Shown here: positions 1 through 7,316 of the stretch, piece after piece | How positions within the stretch are numbered: position 1 is the first letter of the stretch | Layout: every line of letters starts with the position of its first letter | NCBI GenBank assembly: GCA_023457875.1 | Contig: JAEXBC010000012.1 | Coordinates: 1 to 16,654 of the forward strand | Direction: 5' to 3' | Length of the DNA: 16,654 bases | DNA from: Bacillota bacterium | GTDB lineage: Bacteria; Bacillota; Clostridia; Lachnospirales; Cellulosilyticaceae | Notes under the pieces: generated by a model | The model's database searches: none | What the model was told of the DNA's origin: nothing | What the model saw: the letters and a program-made list of their open reading frames with translations, nothing else | Made by a program: the position numbers and the translations under genes

Positions 1-854
1 GCGGCCTCATAGCGGGCGCTCACACGATCCCAGTTAATCACATTAAAATAGTCATCGATATAATCACCGCGTTTATTTTTGTGCTTGAGAAAATAGCTAT
101 GTTCCCAAACATCTATTGGGAGAATAGGAATCATTCGTAATGGAATAGGTGTGGTCTGATTACTGGTTGTGACGATTTGTAAGCGACCATAGGGATTTAA
201 AGCGAGCCATGCATAGCCAGAACCAAAGACGCTATTACCTGCAGCCTTAAGCATGGCTTTTAGGTTATCTGGACTACCTATCGCTTCTTTGAATTTACCT
301 GTAGGCGCCGAGTTATTGGCTGGACCAATCAGCTGCCACATCAAGGAGTGATTATAGTGTCCACCTGCGTTGTTAATGACCTGTGTTTGTATTTCGCTTG
401 GCAGGCGATCAGAAAACAGTAATAGGTCTTCAAGGGTTTGGTTATAAAATGCTGGTCGGTTGGCTAATACCCGATTAAGATTATCCACATAAGCTTGATG
501 AAGTGCATCGTGATGTACACGGAGGGTTTCCTCATCAATATAGGGTTCTAGTGCATTGTAATCATATTCCAAAGGAGGTAGGGTAAAAGGACCAGCTTTT
601 GGAGGAATACCAATGACAGCGTCTGCTAAGTAGAGTGCATTGGCGAATTTATCATTACTGCTGGGTAAATCAAGTGTTATTTGTTCTTCATTAGATAAGA
701 TTAATGAAGGCGCTGTTTGAGTGGTGGGCATCACGGTGTTAGTAGCAACTCGTGGGGCATTTGATCTTATTAAGGCGCTTTGCCTTCTACGATTTTTTTT
801 GGCTTGATGTGCACATGAAGACGACAATAAAAGAAGTTTGGTCAAGTTATTCAT
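1..854 (-). CDS. sodA: Superoxide dismutase (Mn/Fe family), N-terminally extended, 3' end cut by window edge
   Basis: Converts superoxide to oxygen and hydrogen peroxide. 284 codons are visible; the reading frame stays open to the window edge and stops at RYEA(A), which in this family is only some residues from the C-terminus. Family marks: FTLPPLEYDYNALEPYID (90-107), HHDALHQAYV (114-123), NNAGGHYNHSLMW (161-173), GSGYAWL (211-217) and DVWEHSY (248-254). The metal ligands should be H114, H169, D248 and H252. Gly165 in AGGH and Gln233 in SNQ favour the Mn-type subgroup. Oddities: about 89 residues precede the usual start of the fold, beginning with a short LLLL stretch, a Cys and a basic KKNRRR run, which could be a short or degenerate export signal; and the second-shell gateway His of HHxKHH is Leu118. 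Start chosen: ATG at 854 with GAGG about 10 nt upstream. Transcribed alone behind its own promoter. Confidence 0.93.
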   Translation of the reverse strand, partial: MNNLTKLLLLSSSCAHQAKKNRRRQSALIRSNAPRVATNTVMPTTQTAPSLILSNEEQITLDLPSSNDKFANALYLADAVIGIPPKAGPFTLPPLEYDYNALEPYIDEETLRVHHDALHQAYVDNLNRVLANRPAFYNQTLEDLLLFSDRLPSEIQTQVINNAGGHYNHSLMWQLIGPANNSAPTGKFKEAIGSPDNLKAMLKAAGNSVFGSGYAWLALNPYGRLQIVTTSNQTTPIPLRMIPILPIDVWEHSYFLKHKNKRGDYIDDYFNVINWDRVSARYEA

Positions 855-895
855 AAAATATCAACCTCGAGTAACAATTATTTACATTAATATAA

Positions 896-924
896 TATTA
901 TGGGCAGCTTGTATTGGCGCACAA
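896..924 (-). promoter_or_regulatory. Candidate sod promoter
   Basis: On the minus strand TTGTGC (919-924) is followed after 17 nt by ATAATA (896-901), about 40 nt before the sod start. The -35 box is weak (only TTG matches). It sits at the end of the upstream gene's terminator, where an independent promoter is expected. Confidence 0.35.
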
Positions 925-977
925 AAAAAGTATCATTGTTACGCTTTTATAAGAAGGCGTTAACGATGATACTTTTT
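923..977 (-). terminator. Intrinsic terminator of the secreted CAO-N1-like gene
   Basis: A stem of about 20 bp pairs 925-944 with 957-977 (one bulge and one G-T pair) around a 12-nt loop. Read on the minus strand it is followed by a run of seven T. It lies about 30 nt past the stop of the upstream minus-strand gene and separates it from sod. Confidence 0.85.
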
Positions 978-1004
978 GATTGATGCGTCTTTTGTATAAA
1001 AAGT

Positions 1005-2069
1005 TTAAGTGGTGGAGATTAAATCAACGATATAATTCACCTTATTAGGCGTAACCTTCTTATAGAGAACCACTTTATAGGTATGGGTAGCATCCACTAA
1101 ATGATCAGAGTATACCGTATATTTAATCCCATCAGAACGTCCCATTTGTACGATGGTCACAGGACTAAAGTGGATGTCATCCTTTAAATCATAGGTATCA
1201 CGATAATATTCATAGAGGGCACGCATGACCATCACATCTAGAGATTTATTGATATCGATGTCTGTATAATGGGTACTTGGATTATACGTTGGCCATACGC
1301 ACGTATAACTAAGCTGTTTATCATTAAATTTTAGATTGATACCGTCAGATTGGACACTTAACTTTAAAGGATAAGAAGTCAGGTTTTTGCATGAAGGCGT
1401 AGGAGTCATGAGATCAAGTTGTCTAAAGGTTACCTCCATTTCAGGTGAGGAGGTAAGAACGTCCTTCATTCCTTTTATCAGCTCCGCCTTATAGCTAGTG
1501 CTTGCAAAACTTAAATACTGATTATTCTTAATGGCTTCGTTTACAAGGGTAGTAGCTTCCTTATCCTCTAAGAGTCCTTTAAAAACATCACTAAAGTATC
1601 TGTGGGCAGAGGGAATGGTTTTATGTAAGTTATAGGTATCTGTAGTAGAGGAGTAGGGTATCATAGCGTTTATTGAAAGCTTTGTTTTGTCCTTACTGAG
1701 TGAATAGGTATACTGGGCAATATCTAAATAAGTAATCGGCACATAAAGTACGTCATTTACAAGTGAAGTTGCTTCGGTAAAGATTGTCTGTTTGCCATTT
1801 ATTTTTATATTTTTGCTATTGGCAGAAAAAGTAAGTGTTGTACTTTGAAGAGATAAGGTATAATAGCCTTTTTCATCCTGTGAATAATTTGAATAAGTCA
1901 TTGCAGATAAGTCCTCAAGGGAAATATACAAATGTTCATCTACAAGGCGAGGCGAATAACTGGGTTCATAAGTCATGCCATTTAAAGTCAAAGTAAACTG
2001 TGCGTCTGCAAAAGTTGGACAGACTAGCATTAAAAATAGAAATATAAGACATATACTTTTCTTTTTCAT
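1005..2069 (-). CDS. Secreted protein with copper-amine-oxidase-N1-like domain, function unknown
   Basis: 354 residues. The start is the ATG at 2069 rather than the in-frame ATG at 2087, because AAAGGTGG lies 7 nt upstream of 2069 and the product then begins MKKKSICLIFLFLMLV, a clear Sec signal peptide with likely cleavage after ADA (about residue 23). No good lipobox is present, so it is probably released or wall-associated. Residues about 25-136 resemble the Cu_amine_oxidN1 fold: TLNGMTYEPSYSP, LYISLEDLSAM, then a second half with KINGKQTIF, LYVPITYLDIAQYTYS and KLSINA. In Clostridia this module is common in surface proteins and normally has no amine oxidase activity. The remaining 220 or so residues match nothing I recognise; they contain a DIDINKSLDVMVMRALYEYY segment and a strand-rich C-terminus ending in VVLYKKVTPNKVNYIVDLIS. 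It is monocistronic, with terminators on both sides. The role is unknown. Confidence 0.8.
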   Translation of the reverse strand: MKKKSICLIFLFLMLVCPTFADAQFTLTLNGMTYEPSYSPRLVDEHLYISLEDLSAMTYSNYSQDEKGYYTLSLQSTTLTFSANSKNIKINGKQTIFTEATSLVNDVLYVPITYLDIAQYTYSLSKDKTKLSINAMIPYSSTTDTYNLHKTIPSAHRYFSDVFKGLLEDKEATTLVNEAIKNNQYLSFASTSYKAELIKGMKDVLTSSPEMEVTFRQLDLMTPTPSCKNLTSYPLKLSVQSDGINLKFNDKQLSYTCVWPTYNPSTHYTDIDINKSLDVMVMRALYEYYRDTYDLKDDIHFSPVTIVQMGRSDGIKYTVYSDHLVDATHTYKVVLYKKVTPNKVNYIVDLISTT

Positions 2070-2092
2070 AATATACCACCTTTCCAAAGAAC

Positions 2093-2121
2093 ATCATAAC
2101 ATAACAATCCAAAATGGTAAA
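2093..2121 (-). promoter_or_regulatory. Candidate promoter of the secreted CAO-N1-like gene
   Basis: Minus strand TTTACC (2116-2121), 17-nt spacer, TATGAT (2093-2098), placing the start of transcription about 15-20 nt before the RBS of the gene starting at 2069. Both boxes are near the vegetative sigma-A consensus (4/6 and 5/6). Confidence 0.5.
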
Positions 2122-2153
2122 TATTTTGTAACAATACTTAATATTATTGAAAC

Positions 2154-2196
2154 AAAAGAGGCTGAACATAAGCCTATAGCCATGTTCAGCCTTTTC
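2154..2196 (-). terminator. Intrinsic terminator after aroA
   Basis: A 10-bp perfect stem, GGCTGAACAT (2160-2169) with ATGTTCAGCC (2182-2191), has a 12-nt loop. On the minus strand it is followed by CTCTTTTGTTTC, an interrupted T-run. It closes the aroF-tyrA-aroA operon about 25 nt after the aroA stop. Confidence 0.8.
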
Positions 2197-2215
2197 TATC
2201 AGATGATTAAATGCC

Positions 2216-3490
2216 TTAATTAGAATGCGTTTTTAAAAGCTCAAAGAAGTTTGGAAAAGAGATGCTCACACATTCAGGATGAAGTAATTGTGAAGGTGTA
2301 GCTGCATTGATGGCAGCAATCGTTAAGGCCATCGCAATGCGATGATCATGAAAACTTTCTAACTCGGCACCGCAAAGGGGATAACCGCCCTCAATGATTA
2401 AGCCATCCTCCTGTGGTGTAAGGTGCGCCCCCATTTTACTAAGTTCACTATATAATGTATCAATGCGATTGGATTCTTTTACGCGAAGTTCACTTGCATC
2501 TTTAATGATGGTGGTTCCTTCGGCAAAAAGCGCTGCAACCGCTAAAGCTGGGATTTCATCTATTAGGGTTGGAATCGTGGCGCCACCAATGGTGATACCA
2601 TGAAGCTTAGAGGTGCGTATAACTAAATCACAGACAGGTTCATTGCCAATATTTCTTTCATTAATACAGGTAATGTCTCCTCCCATCTCAATAAGCACAT
2701 CTAAGATACCACGTCGAGTAGGGTTAATGCCAATGTTTTCAAGGACCAATTCGGAGTTAGGCGTAATGAGCGCAGCTACCATAAAGAAAGCAGCTGAGGA
2801 GATATCTCCTGGTACTGTAATTGTTGTGGCATAAAGCTCCTTACAAGGCGTGATGGTCACAGTCTTTCCATCACGTTTTAGACAGGCGCCAAAAGCCTCA
2901 AGCATACGCTCTGTATGGTCTCTTGAAATAAAAGGTTCAGTTACTGAAGTAGGAGAGTCTGCATATAGACCAGCCAGCAAAATACAGGATTTTACTTGGG
3001 CACTTGCAACTGGTGAGTCATAGGAGATACCAGAAAGTGGACCAGGTATAATTGTCATGGGACAAAAACTATCCTCCTGTGCCTTAATAGTAGCTCCCAT
3101 TTTAGTGAGGGGCGTAATGACCCGCTTCATAGGACGCTTTTGAATAGAGGCATCACCTGTGAGGGTAGTAGAAAAGTCTTGACCTGCTAAAATGCCTGAA
3201 ATAAGACGAACCGTTGTGCCACTATTGCCGCAATCAAGGATTTGTGTAGGCGTGCAAAGACCATGAAGACCCTTGCCATGAACTGTAACCGTTGTACCCT
3301 CCACCTCAATAGGAATACCTAGATGCCTAAAGCAAGAAATAGTGGATAAACAATCATCTCCCATGAGAAAGTTGTGAATGGTGGTAGTGCCTAAAGCTAA
3401 GCTACCGAACATGACACTACGATGGGAAATGGACTTATCAGAAGGGATAGTCATGGTTCCTTTTAATTGGGATAAAGGTTGTAAAAGCAT
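2216..3490 (-). CDS. aroA: 3-phosphoshikimate 1-carboxyvinyltransferase (EPSP synthase)
   Basis: Transfers the enolpyruvyl group of PEP to shikimate-3-phosphate, the sixth step of the shikimate pathway, in the cytoplasm. 424 residues, the normal family length. The start is the ATG at 3490, with AAGGAGG 5 nt upstream; the open frame extends 30 codons further but those overlap tyrA and lack family similarity. Visible motifs: PSDKSISHR (16-24, shikimate phosphate and PEP contacts), GNSGTTVR (88-95), GDASIQKRPM, SAQVK, SRDHTERML, NPTRRG, IDEIP with the catalytic Asp, RVKESNRI and FHDHRIAMA. SAQxK, RDHTE and NxTR together are the signature of class II EPSP synthases, the group that includes naturally glyphosate-tolerant enzymes. 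Last gene of a three-gene operon, 19 nt after tyrA. Confidence 0.97.
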   Translation of the reverse strand: MLLQPLSQLKGTMTIPSDKSISHRSVMFGSLALGTTTIHNFLMGDDCLSTISCFRHLGIPIEVEGTTVTVHGKGLHGLCTPTQILDCGNSGTTVRLISGILAGQDFSTTLTGDASIQKRPMKRVITPLTKMGATIKAQEDSFCPMTIIPGPLSGISYDSPVASAQVKSCILLAGLYADSPTSVTEPFISRDHTERMLEAFGACLKRDGKTVTITPCKELYATTITVPGDISSAAFFMVAALITPNSELVLENIGINPTRRGILDVLIEMGGDITCINERNIGNEPVCDLVIRTSKLHGITIGGATIPTLIDEIPALAVAALFAEGTTIIKDASELRVKESNRIDTLYSELSKMGAHLTPQEDGLIIEGGYPLCGAELESFHDHRIAMALTIAAINAATPSQLLHPECVSISFPNFFELLKTHSN

Positions 3491-3509
3491 AGAAGCCTCC
3501 TTAGGTAAT

Positions 3510-4610
3510 TTAGTAATAAAGGGTATAGCGATTCTGAGAAAGAATTTCTGTAGCACGTAGTAAATCAGATTTATTTGCAAAAAGAATCTTAATTACGCCT
3601 ACATCAAATTCTCTATCACTCATGACACTTAAATTCTTAATATTAATGTGATTTTCACTAAGTAAGGTGGCAAGTTTAGCTATGATTCCAGGCTCATCTT
3701 TGGCATCAACATGCAGGGCATATTGCTTAGAAAGATCAGTTGAAGCACCTTCTGTAAAGGTATTGCGATAAATCCTTGCAACATCAAAAAAACTATAAAG
3801 TTCCTTTTCATTATCCTGATCGAGAAGATCACAAAAATCCTGTAATATCTTTAAGTAATCTTTAAAGACTTTTTGAATCTGTGCTTTATTGGTTAAACAG
3901 ATACTCGCCCAAATATCAGGATTTGAAGAGGAAATACGTGTTAAATCCTTAAAGCCGCCGGCTGCTAAGGTGTGTAAATAGGCATTGTCGCCATCATTTG
4001 AACGAACAAGATGTACTAGACTGCTAGAAATAATATGTGGCAAATGGCTAATGTTAGCCGTTGCATAATCATGATAGGAAGCAGACAGTATGAGTGGAAT
4101 ACCTCCCATACGTTCAATGAGCTTTTGTAAAATGAAGATAATAAAATCTGGTGTATCACCAAGTGGTGTCAGCATATAGTAGGCATTCTCAAAAAGATGG
4201 GCGCTAGAGGCACTATAGCCAAACTTTTCAGAGCCTGTCATAGGGTGACCACCTACGTAGTATAGACGCTTTGGACTAGAGGTAAGCAAACTCTCCATTT
4301 CTTTGGTCAGTTGGTATTTGGTGCTCCCTACATCCGTTAGGATACAGTCATCAGGTAAATAGGGTAAAAGCTTTTGAACAACTGAGGCAATATGCTTAAC
4401 TGGGATACAAATAAATATCACAGAGCAATTCGAAAAGGCAGTGCGAAGGTCAGTTGCCATAAAGTCAATCATGCCATCGTTATAAGCGGTCGTTAAATCT
4501 GCGGAATTGGTGTCATATCCTATAATATAACTGTTTTGTACATGAACTTTTTTGATAGCCTTTGCAATGGAACCCCCAATAAGGCCAAGTCCAATAATGC
4601 CTATATGCAT
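3510..4610 (-). CDS. tyrA: Prephenate dehydrogenase with C-terminal ACT domain
   Basis: Oxidatively decarboxylates prephenate to 4-hydroxyphenylpyruvate with NAD+, committing chorismate-derived carbon to tyrosine. 366 residues, close to the Bacillus-type enzyme. The N-terminal Rossmann fold has GLGLIGG (7-13). The catalytic region has GGHPMTGSE (120-128, with the key His122), ISHLPH (187-192) and GGFKDLTRISSSNPDIW (218-234). Residues about 297-366 form an ACT domain (ALHVDAKDEPGIIAKLATLL), the usual site for amino-acid feedback. The start ATG at 4610 lies inside the last codons of aroF, overlapping it by 10 nt, and only a weak CAGGA precedes it, so translation is probably coupled to aroF. Confidence 0.96.
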   Translation of the reverse strand: MHIGIIGLGLIGGSIAKAIKKVHVQNSYIIGYDTNSADLTTAYNDGMIDFMATDLRTAFSNCSVIFICIPVKHIASVVQKLLPYLPDDCILTDVGSTKYQLTKEMESLLTSSPKRLYYVGGHPMTGSEKFGYSASSAHLFENAYYMLTPLGDTPDFIIFILQKLIERMGGIPLILSASYHDYATANISHLPHIISSSLVHLVRSNDGDNAYLHTLAAGGFKDLTRISSSNPDIWASICLTNKAQIQKVFKDYLKILQDFCDLLDQDNEKELYSFFDVARIYRNTFTEGASTDLSKQYALHVDAKDEPGIIAKLATLLSENHINIKNLSVMSDREFDVGVIKILFANKSDLLRATEILSQNRYTLYY

Positions 4611-5623
4611 GATAAAGTCCTGCCAGATGCGACAGAAATGGTTTTTAGCTGCTCCATTAAGCTAGAAAATTCTTGGGGGTTAAGAGATTGAGGTCCGTCT
4701 GAAAGCGCTTCCTTTGGATTTGGATGAACTTCAATAATAAGCCCGTCCGCGCCAGCAGCAATAGCAGCCTTTGAGAGTGAAGCAATGTAATCCTTTTTAC
4801 CAGCAGCATGGCTAGGGTCAACAATAATTGGTAAGTGACTCTTTGCTTTAATAACAGGAATCGCACTGATATCTAAAGTGTTACGTGTAGCTGTTTCATA
4901 GGTACGAATACCACGTTCGCATAAAATGACATTTTCATTGCCTTCACTCATAATATATTCAGCAGCATTCAACCATTCATCTATTGTTGCACAAAGACCA
5001 CGTTTTAATAAGACAGGAAGATTGGTTTTACCTGCTGCCTTGAGTAACTCAAAGTTTTGCATATTACGTGCACCAATTTGAAGAATATCTACATAATTAG
5101 AAGCGGTTTGTACCGCAGCAATACTTGTTACCTCACAGATAACAGATAAGCCTGTTTTTGCTTTGGCTTCTTGCATATACTTAAGCCCTTCTTCTTCTAA
5201 ACCTTGGAATGCATAAGGAGAAGTACGAGGTTTGTAAGCACCGCCACGAAGCACACGGGCACCACCGTTTTTAGCAGCCTCAGCAGACTCAAGTAACTGC
5301 TCACGGCTTTCGATGGCACAAGGACCAGCCATAACAATAATTTCAGCGCCACCAATTTGACAATTGCCTAAGTTGATAATAGAAGGGGATGTATGAAATT
5401 TTTTGTTGGCTAATTTATAGCTTTCAGTAACAGGAACAATTTTATCTACACAGCTTAATGAAGAAATCATATCACTGTTGAGTCTAGATTTATCACCCAC
5501 AACACCGATGATCGTTACTTCAGAACCCTCTGATACGTGTACATTTAAACCTGCCTGTTCCACCTGGGTGGTGACATATTGGATATCATTATTGGTGGCA
5601 GTTTGTTTCATTACAATAATCAT
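4601..5623 (-). CDS. aroF: 3-deoxy-7-phosphoheptulonate (DAHP) synthase, type I-beta with N-terminal ferredoxin-like domain
   Basis: Condenses PEP and erythrose-4-phosphate to DAHP, the entry to the shikimate pathway. 340 residues. Residues 1 to about 70 are a ferredoxin-like regulatory domain as in the Thermotoga maritima enzyme, where it mediates inhibition by aromatic amino acids; the rest is a TIM barrel. Motifs: AGPCAIES (99-106), RGGAYKPRTSPYAFQG (126-141), QIGARNMQNF (182-191), LLKRG, CERGIRTYE, VDPSHAAG, EVHPNP and LSDGPQSL. The metal ligands fall at C102, H272, E298 and D309, the same numbers I recall for T. maritima. The start has CTGGAGG 8 nt upstream. First gene of the operon; no T-box or leader-peptide attenuator is seen ahead of it, so control may be mostly allosteric. 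Confidence 0.97.
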   Translation of the reverse strand: MIIVMKQTATNNDIQYVTTQVEQAGLNVHVSEGSEVTIIGVVGDKSRLNSDMISSLSCVDKIVPVTESYKLANKKFHTSPSIINLGNCQIGGAEIIVMAGPCAIESREQLLESAEAAKNGGARVLRGGAYKPRTSPYAFQGLEEEGLKYMQEAKAKTGLSVICEVTSIAAVQTASNYVDILQIGARNMQNFELLKAAGKTNLPVLLKRGLCATIDEWLNAAEYIMSEGNENVILCERGIRTYETATRNTLDISAIPVIKAKSHLPIIVDPSHAAGKKDYIASLSKAAIAAGADGLIIEVHPNPKEALSDGPQSLNPQEFSSLMEQLKTISVASGRTLSCI

Positions 5624-5664
5624 TTTAATACCTCCAGATAAATTTATTTATAATAAATGATGTA

Positions 5665-5693
5665 ATTATAGCATAGTTATTCATTTGTTTAAA
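5665..5693 (-). promoter_or_regulatory. Promoter of the aroF-tyrA-aroA operon
   Basis: Minus strand TTTAAA (5688-5693), 17-nt spacer, perfect TATAAT (5665-5670), about 42 nt before the aroF start. An AT-only palindrome, ATTTATT-TAT-AATAAAT (5642-5658), sits between the -10 box and the RBS. It could be an operator, but it is of low complexity. Confidence 0.6.
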
Positions 5694-5750
5694 TTATTAT
5701 ATATATTTTTAATGCTTTTGTATAGGATAAGTTCAGCAATCCACATTAAG

Positions 5751-5945
5751 AAAAAGTATTAAGAATATGTACTTAAGTAAAAATATTAAGTGAAAATATT
5801 TAAGTAGAAGTATTAGTCGGAAGTATTATGTAGAAGCATGATGCGGAAATATCAAGTAGAGGTATGAAGTAAAAAGATTAAGTGGAGGTATTGAGTAGAA
5901 ATATGATGTACAAATATTAAGTAGAAGTATTAAGTAAAAAGAGCG
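5751..5945. repeat. Degenerate 13-bp tandem repeat, about 14 units
   Basis: Fourteen consecutive units of 12-14 bp (ten of them exactly 13), plus-strand consensus TAGAARTATTAAG, run from 5751 to 5934; a decayed partial unit continues to about 5945. Units at 5922-5934 (TAGAAGTATTAAG) and 5909-5921 (TACAAATATTAAG) are nearest the consensus, while others differ at 2-5 positions. Strand bias is extreme: I count 41 G and only 6 C in the 184 bases of the plus strand, so an RNA read from the minus strand would be almost free of G. The unit is not a multiple of three and carries stop codons, so it is not coding. It fills most of the 333-bp gap between the pfp stop and the aroF promoter; the remainder (5694-5750) shows nothing else. 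Function unknown. Confidence 0.85.
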
Positions 5946-5956
5946 TAACAGATCCT

Positions 5957-7213
5957 TTAGTTTTTAGAAAACTGCTTGTTATAGAGGTGTTCAATGTGGC
6001 AATAATCAGGAATACCCTCTTTATAGGAAAGCGTGACTTCTCCTTGAATGAGAGGCTTCAAGTAATCTAAAAGCTCCTTTGTAATGTCGTTTCCCTGTGC
6101 ATTAATCCACTCTCTTGGGACTGTTTTTTCACCATTGGCGATTTGATGGATATCATAGGCGAAGGTTTCTACCTGATAGGGGGCGTTTGCGGTACGTTTG
6201 TAGCAAAGCATTTGAGCGGTTTTGCCCTTCTTGCCTTCTAGGACGGCTGCTTTTCCAATCATGATGGCTTCGCTAATATCTGTAAGGGAAGCAATATGGC
6301 CGCCAGCTCTTTGAAGGACATTAAGTTCCACAGAACGTACCTTACAGCCAAGTTCAGCCTTTAGAATATTCTCCAGAGTCTTTCCAACACCACAAAGCTG
6401 TTTGTGGCCAAAGGAATCAACATGGCTACTAGAAGCAGAAATATATTGCCCTTCACAGTCTTTAATTCCCTCTGATACAGCAATAATGATATTTTTTCGT
6501 TTTTGCCTAACGGCTTTGACATCCTTTATGAATTCGTCTATATCAAAAGAAACCTCCGGTAAGTAAATGAGATCAGGAGCAGGACAGTAGCTATTACGTG
6601 CAAGTGCACTTGCAGCAGTAAGCCATCCAGCATTACGCCCCATAATTTCTACGATGGTTACAGAGGGGACGTTATAAATATAGGTGTCATGGGCAATCTC
6701 TAAAAGAGAGGTAGCCACGAATTTAGCAGCACTTCCAAAACCAGGGGTATGATCTGTAATGGGTAAGTCATTATCAATGGTTTTAGGTATACCAATGACA
6801 TTAACAGGGAGTTTGTTCGCCTTTGCATAATCTGAAAGTTTAAGAACGGTATCCATTGAATCATTTCCACCTATATAAAAAACGGTTTGAATATCGTGGG
6901 CTTTAAAAAAGTCGAATAGGTCATTATAAATCACGTCAGAAAGCTCACAGCTAGGAAGTTTAAAGCGGCAGGAGCCTAAAAACATAGAGGGGGTGTGTGC
7001 TAGCTTCATGCACTGCTTTTGGGTCTGAAAAAGCTCGGAAAGATCTAAATATTTACCTTGTAAGAGGCCTTCAATTCCATTTACCATACCATATACCTTG
7101 TTATAGGATTGATGCTGTAGTATACCTTGAAGAACGCCACTAAGGGAAGCGTTGATTGCAGCTGTAGGACCACCCGATTGTCCAATGATGCAATTTCCTT
7201 TTTGTAATAACAT
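5957..7213 (-). CDS. pfp: Pyrophosphate-dependent 6-phosphofructokinase
   Basis: Reversibly phosphorylates fructose 6-phosphate to fructose 1,6-bisphosphate, most likely with PPi. 418 residues from the ATG at 7213, chosen because AAAGGAG lies 6 nt upstream; an in-frame ATG 21 nt earlier has no RBS. Motifs: IGQSGGPTAAIN (10-21), YIGGNDSMDT (113-122), PKTIDND (143-149, with the catalytic Asp) and EIMGRNAGWLTA (189-200). Two positions point to PPi rather than ATP: Asp118 where ATP enzymes have Gly (GGDG becomes GGND), and Lys144 in PKTIDND where ATP enzymes have Gly. These are the known donor-selectivity residues; no assay is implied. Monocistronic with its own promoter. No hairpin terminator is visible after the stop; the 13-bp repeat array starts within about 12 nt. 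Confidence 0.93.
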   Translation of the reverse strand: MLLQKGNCIIGQSGGPTAAINASLSGVLQGILQHQSYNKVYGMVNGIEGLLQGKYLDLSELFQTQKQCMKLAHTPSMFLGSCRFKLPSCELSDVIYNDLFDFFKAHDIQTVFYIGGNDSMDTVLKLSDYAKANKLPVNVIGIPKTIDNDLPITDHTPGFGSAAKFVATSLLEIAHDTYIYNVPSVTIVEIMGRNAGWLTAASALARNSYCPAPDLIYLPEVSFDIDEFIKDVKAVRQKRKNIIIAVSEGIKDCEGQYISASSSHVDSFGHKQLCGVGKTLENILKAELGCKVRSVELNVLQRAGGHIASLTDISEAIMIGKAAVLEGKKGKTAQMLCYKRTANAPYQVETFAYDIHQIANGEKTVPREWINAQGNDITKELLDYLKPLIQGEVTLSYKEGIPDYCHIEHLYNKQFSKN

Positions 7214-7252
7214 AATAAGCTCCTTTCGAATCATCCATAAAAAATCAATCTC

Positions 7253-7281
7253 ATCTTATCAGAGAAGTTGAAGGAGGTCAA
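7253..7281 (-). promoter_or_regulatory. Promoter of pfp
   Basis: Minus strand TTGACC (7276-7281), 17-nt spacer, TAAGAT (7253-7258), about 40 nt before the pfp start. It is divergent from the pheST promoter, whose -35 begins 36 nt away. Confidence 0.6.
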
Positions 7282-7316
7282 TAAAGTGAAAAATTGCATC
7301 TAAGAATAAGGATGGC

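Noticed and set aside
1975..2223. 82-codon plus-strand frame, and a 67-codon minus-strand frame at 1966-2169
   Set aside because: Both cross the signal-peptide region, promoter and terminator around 2093-2196, lack an RBS, and their products resemble no family.
3491..3580. Thirty extra N-terminal codons for aroA
   Set aside because: They overlap the end of tyrA, are unlike EPSP synthases, and the ATG at 3490 has an ideal AAGGAGG.
5751..5945. Short repeats considered as a CRISPR array or plasmid-type iterons
   Set aside because: Units are contiguous with no unique spacers and too short and degenerate for CRISPR; no replication initiator gene or cas gene is near.
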